Assembly: GCA_025361465.1 (NCBI GenBank)
Contig: JANYAG010000147.1
Coordinates: 1-6,020, forward strand
Length of the DNA stretch: 6,020 nucleotides
DNA from: Gemmatimonadota bacterium
Lineage (GTDB): Bacteria; Gemmatimonadota; Gemmatimonadetes; Gemmatimonadales; GWC2-71-9
Direction: 5' to 3'
Shown: piece after piece, positions 5,288 to 6,020 of the stretch
Numbering within the stretch: the stretch's first letter is position 1
How the letters are laid out: each line of letters begins with the position of its first letter
The notes under the pieces: model-generated
What the model saw: only the letters and a program-made list of their open reading frames with translations
Database searches by the model: none
Told to the model about the DNA's origin: nothing
Translations under genes and position numbers: made by a program

Positions 5288-6020
5288 GTGACCACCGAGA
5301 TGACCAGCAGCAGCCCTCCATCGGCGCCAGCCGACACTCGCACGTCCCCGACGCCCACCACGTTCGTGGCAGGGATCCGGGGGCGCTTGCTGCGCGTGCC
5401 GCTGATGGTCAAACTGCTGGGCGCCAACCTGCTCGTGGCGGTGGCTGCCTCGGGAGTGGTGGCCCTGTGGGAAGGGCGCGACCTGCTCGTGCTGGGTGGC
5501 ATCACCCTGGCGGCGAGTCTGGGGCTGAGCATGTTCCTGGTCCAGGTTGCCCTGGGACCGCTGGATGAGCTCGAGGCCGCGGCGCGCCATATCGCGGCGG
5601 GCGATTTCGGGAAGCGAATCGAGTCGTCCGCCGTCGCGGATGACCGGTTCATCGACCTGCGCGACTCGTTCAACCAGCTGCTGCTTCAGATCGAACAGGA
5701 CCGGGCCCGGATCCGTCAGCTGGCCCGGCTGAGCCTGGAGATGCGCGAGGCCGAACGGGCCACCTTGGCCGAGACGCTGCGGGAGGCGACGGCGCAGCAG
5801 ATTGCGGCCCTGAGCATGCGGCTGACGGCCGCGGCCGTGGAAAACAGCGATCCCCGGGTGGCCGACAATATCGAGGCGGCGCGCGAGATTGCCATCGGGA
5901 TGGCCGATGAGGTCGCGGCGATGGCCGATTCGGTCTTTCCCGGCCTGCTGGGCGAGCTGGGCTTGGCCGCTGCCCTCGAGGCGTTGGGGCGGCGGGTGGG
6001 CCAGCGCAGCAGCATGGAGG
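5288..6020 (+). CDS. NarL/DesK-type HAMP sensor kinase, N-terminal part, phosphoacceptor His apparently replaced by Arg
   Basis: This frame has an in-frame TAG at 5264-5266 and runs open through the right edge, giving 244 visible residues from GTG 5288 (GTG 5285 and ATG 5300 are alternatives). A Ser/Pro/Thr-rich stretch (6-25) precedes two membrane helices (about 39-60 and 66-88) joined by a loop of about four residues, so there is no external sensor domain. A HAMP linker follows (about 89-140; LGPLDELEAAARHIAAGDF). ERATLAETLREATAQQIAAL (156-175) aligns with the HisKA_3 segment of NarX-like kinases (ERATIARELHDSLAQ, from memory), but Arg 165 stands where the phosphorylated His should be. Further on, SVFPGLLGELGLAAAL (215-230) matches the family's 'LRPxxLxxLGLxxAL' block. 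The HATPase domain would lie past the edge. It is either a degenerate partner kinase or a signalling adaptor. Family call firm; activity uncertain. Confidence 0.85.
   Translation, partial: MTTEMTSSSPPSAPADTRTSPTPTTFVAGIRGRLLRVPLMVKLLGANLLVAVAASGVVALWEGRDLLVLGGITLAASLGLSMFLVQVALGPLDELEAAARHIAAGDFGKRIESSAVADDRFIDLRDSFNQLLLQIEQDRARIRQLARLSLEMREAERATLAETLREATAQQIAALSMRLTAAAVENSDPRVADNIEAAREIAIGMADEVAAMADSVFPGLLGELGLAAALEALGRRVGQRSSME

Noticed and set aside
5189..5673. Minus-strand frames opposite the start of the right-hand kinase
   Set aside because: The plus-strand frame encodes two membrane helices, HAMP and a NarX-like segment, while the antisense frames show only Arg/Ser/His-rich sequence.
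1..6020. CRISPR array, tRNA, rRNA, insertion sequence or phage genes
   Set aside because: No regularly spaced repeats, cloverleaf-like segments, transposase motifs or terminal inverted repeats were seen on reading both strands. Coding genes of ordinary bacterial families fill nearly all the window.

Overview
The window is high-GC (by eye roughly two-thirds G+C), densely coding bacterial DNA with short intergenic gaps. It uses ATG, GTG and TTG starts, and recognisable Shine-Dalgarno sequences are mostly missing. The mix of an M1-type metallopeptidase tail, a multi-domain PAS/GAF histidine kinase and a NarL-type kinase would fit a soil or freshwater bacterium such as a Gemmatimonadota member. 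That placement is a low-confidence impression from gene style; no marker gene is present.

Layout. (1) Positions 2-625, plus strand: the C-terminal part of an M1-family aminopeptidase-like protein, cut by the left edge. (2) Positions 626-716: a 91-base gap with a perfect 15-bp hairpin (probable terminator) and a 12-bp palindrome just before the next gene. (3) Positions 717-2684 and 2687-3379, plus strand, separated by 2 bases: a P1B-4-type transition-metal P-type ATPase (SPC and HEGST motifs) and a 6-phosphogluconolactonase, evidently one operon. (4) Positions 3387-5129, minus strand, convergent with the lactonase and only 7 bases from it: a membrane-anchored PAS-GAF-HisKA-HATPase sensor kinase. 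(5) Positions 5130-5287: a divergent control region. (6) Position about 5288 to the right edge, plus strand: a two-TM, HAMP-containing NarL/DesK-type kinase whose expected phosphoacceptor histidine is an arginine. Its catalytic domain lies beyond the window.

Functionally, the ATPase would export a divalent metal (Co2+, Fe2+ or similar). The lactonase supplies the second step of the oxidative pentose phosphate pathway, and hence NADPH. The two back-to-back kinases share a control region and may belong to one regulatory module, but no response regulator is visible. The strongest unusual signal is the apparent loss of the phosphoacceptor His in the right-hand kinase. I see no CRISPR array, insertion sequence, tRNA, rRNA or phage gene, and nothing here amounts to a clear new system.
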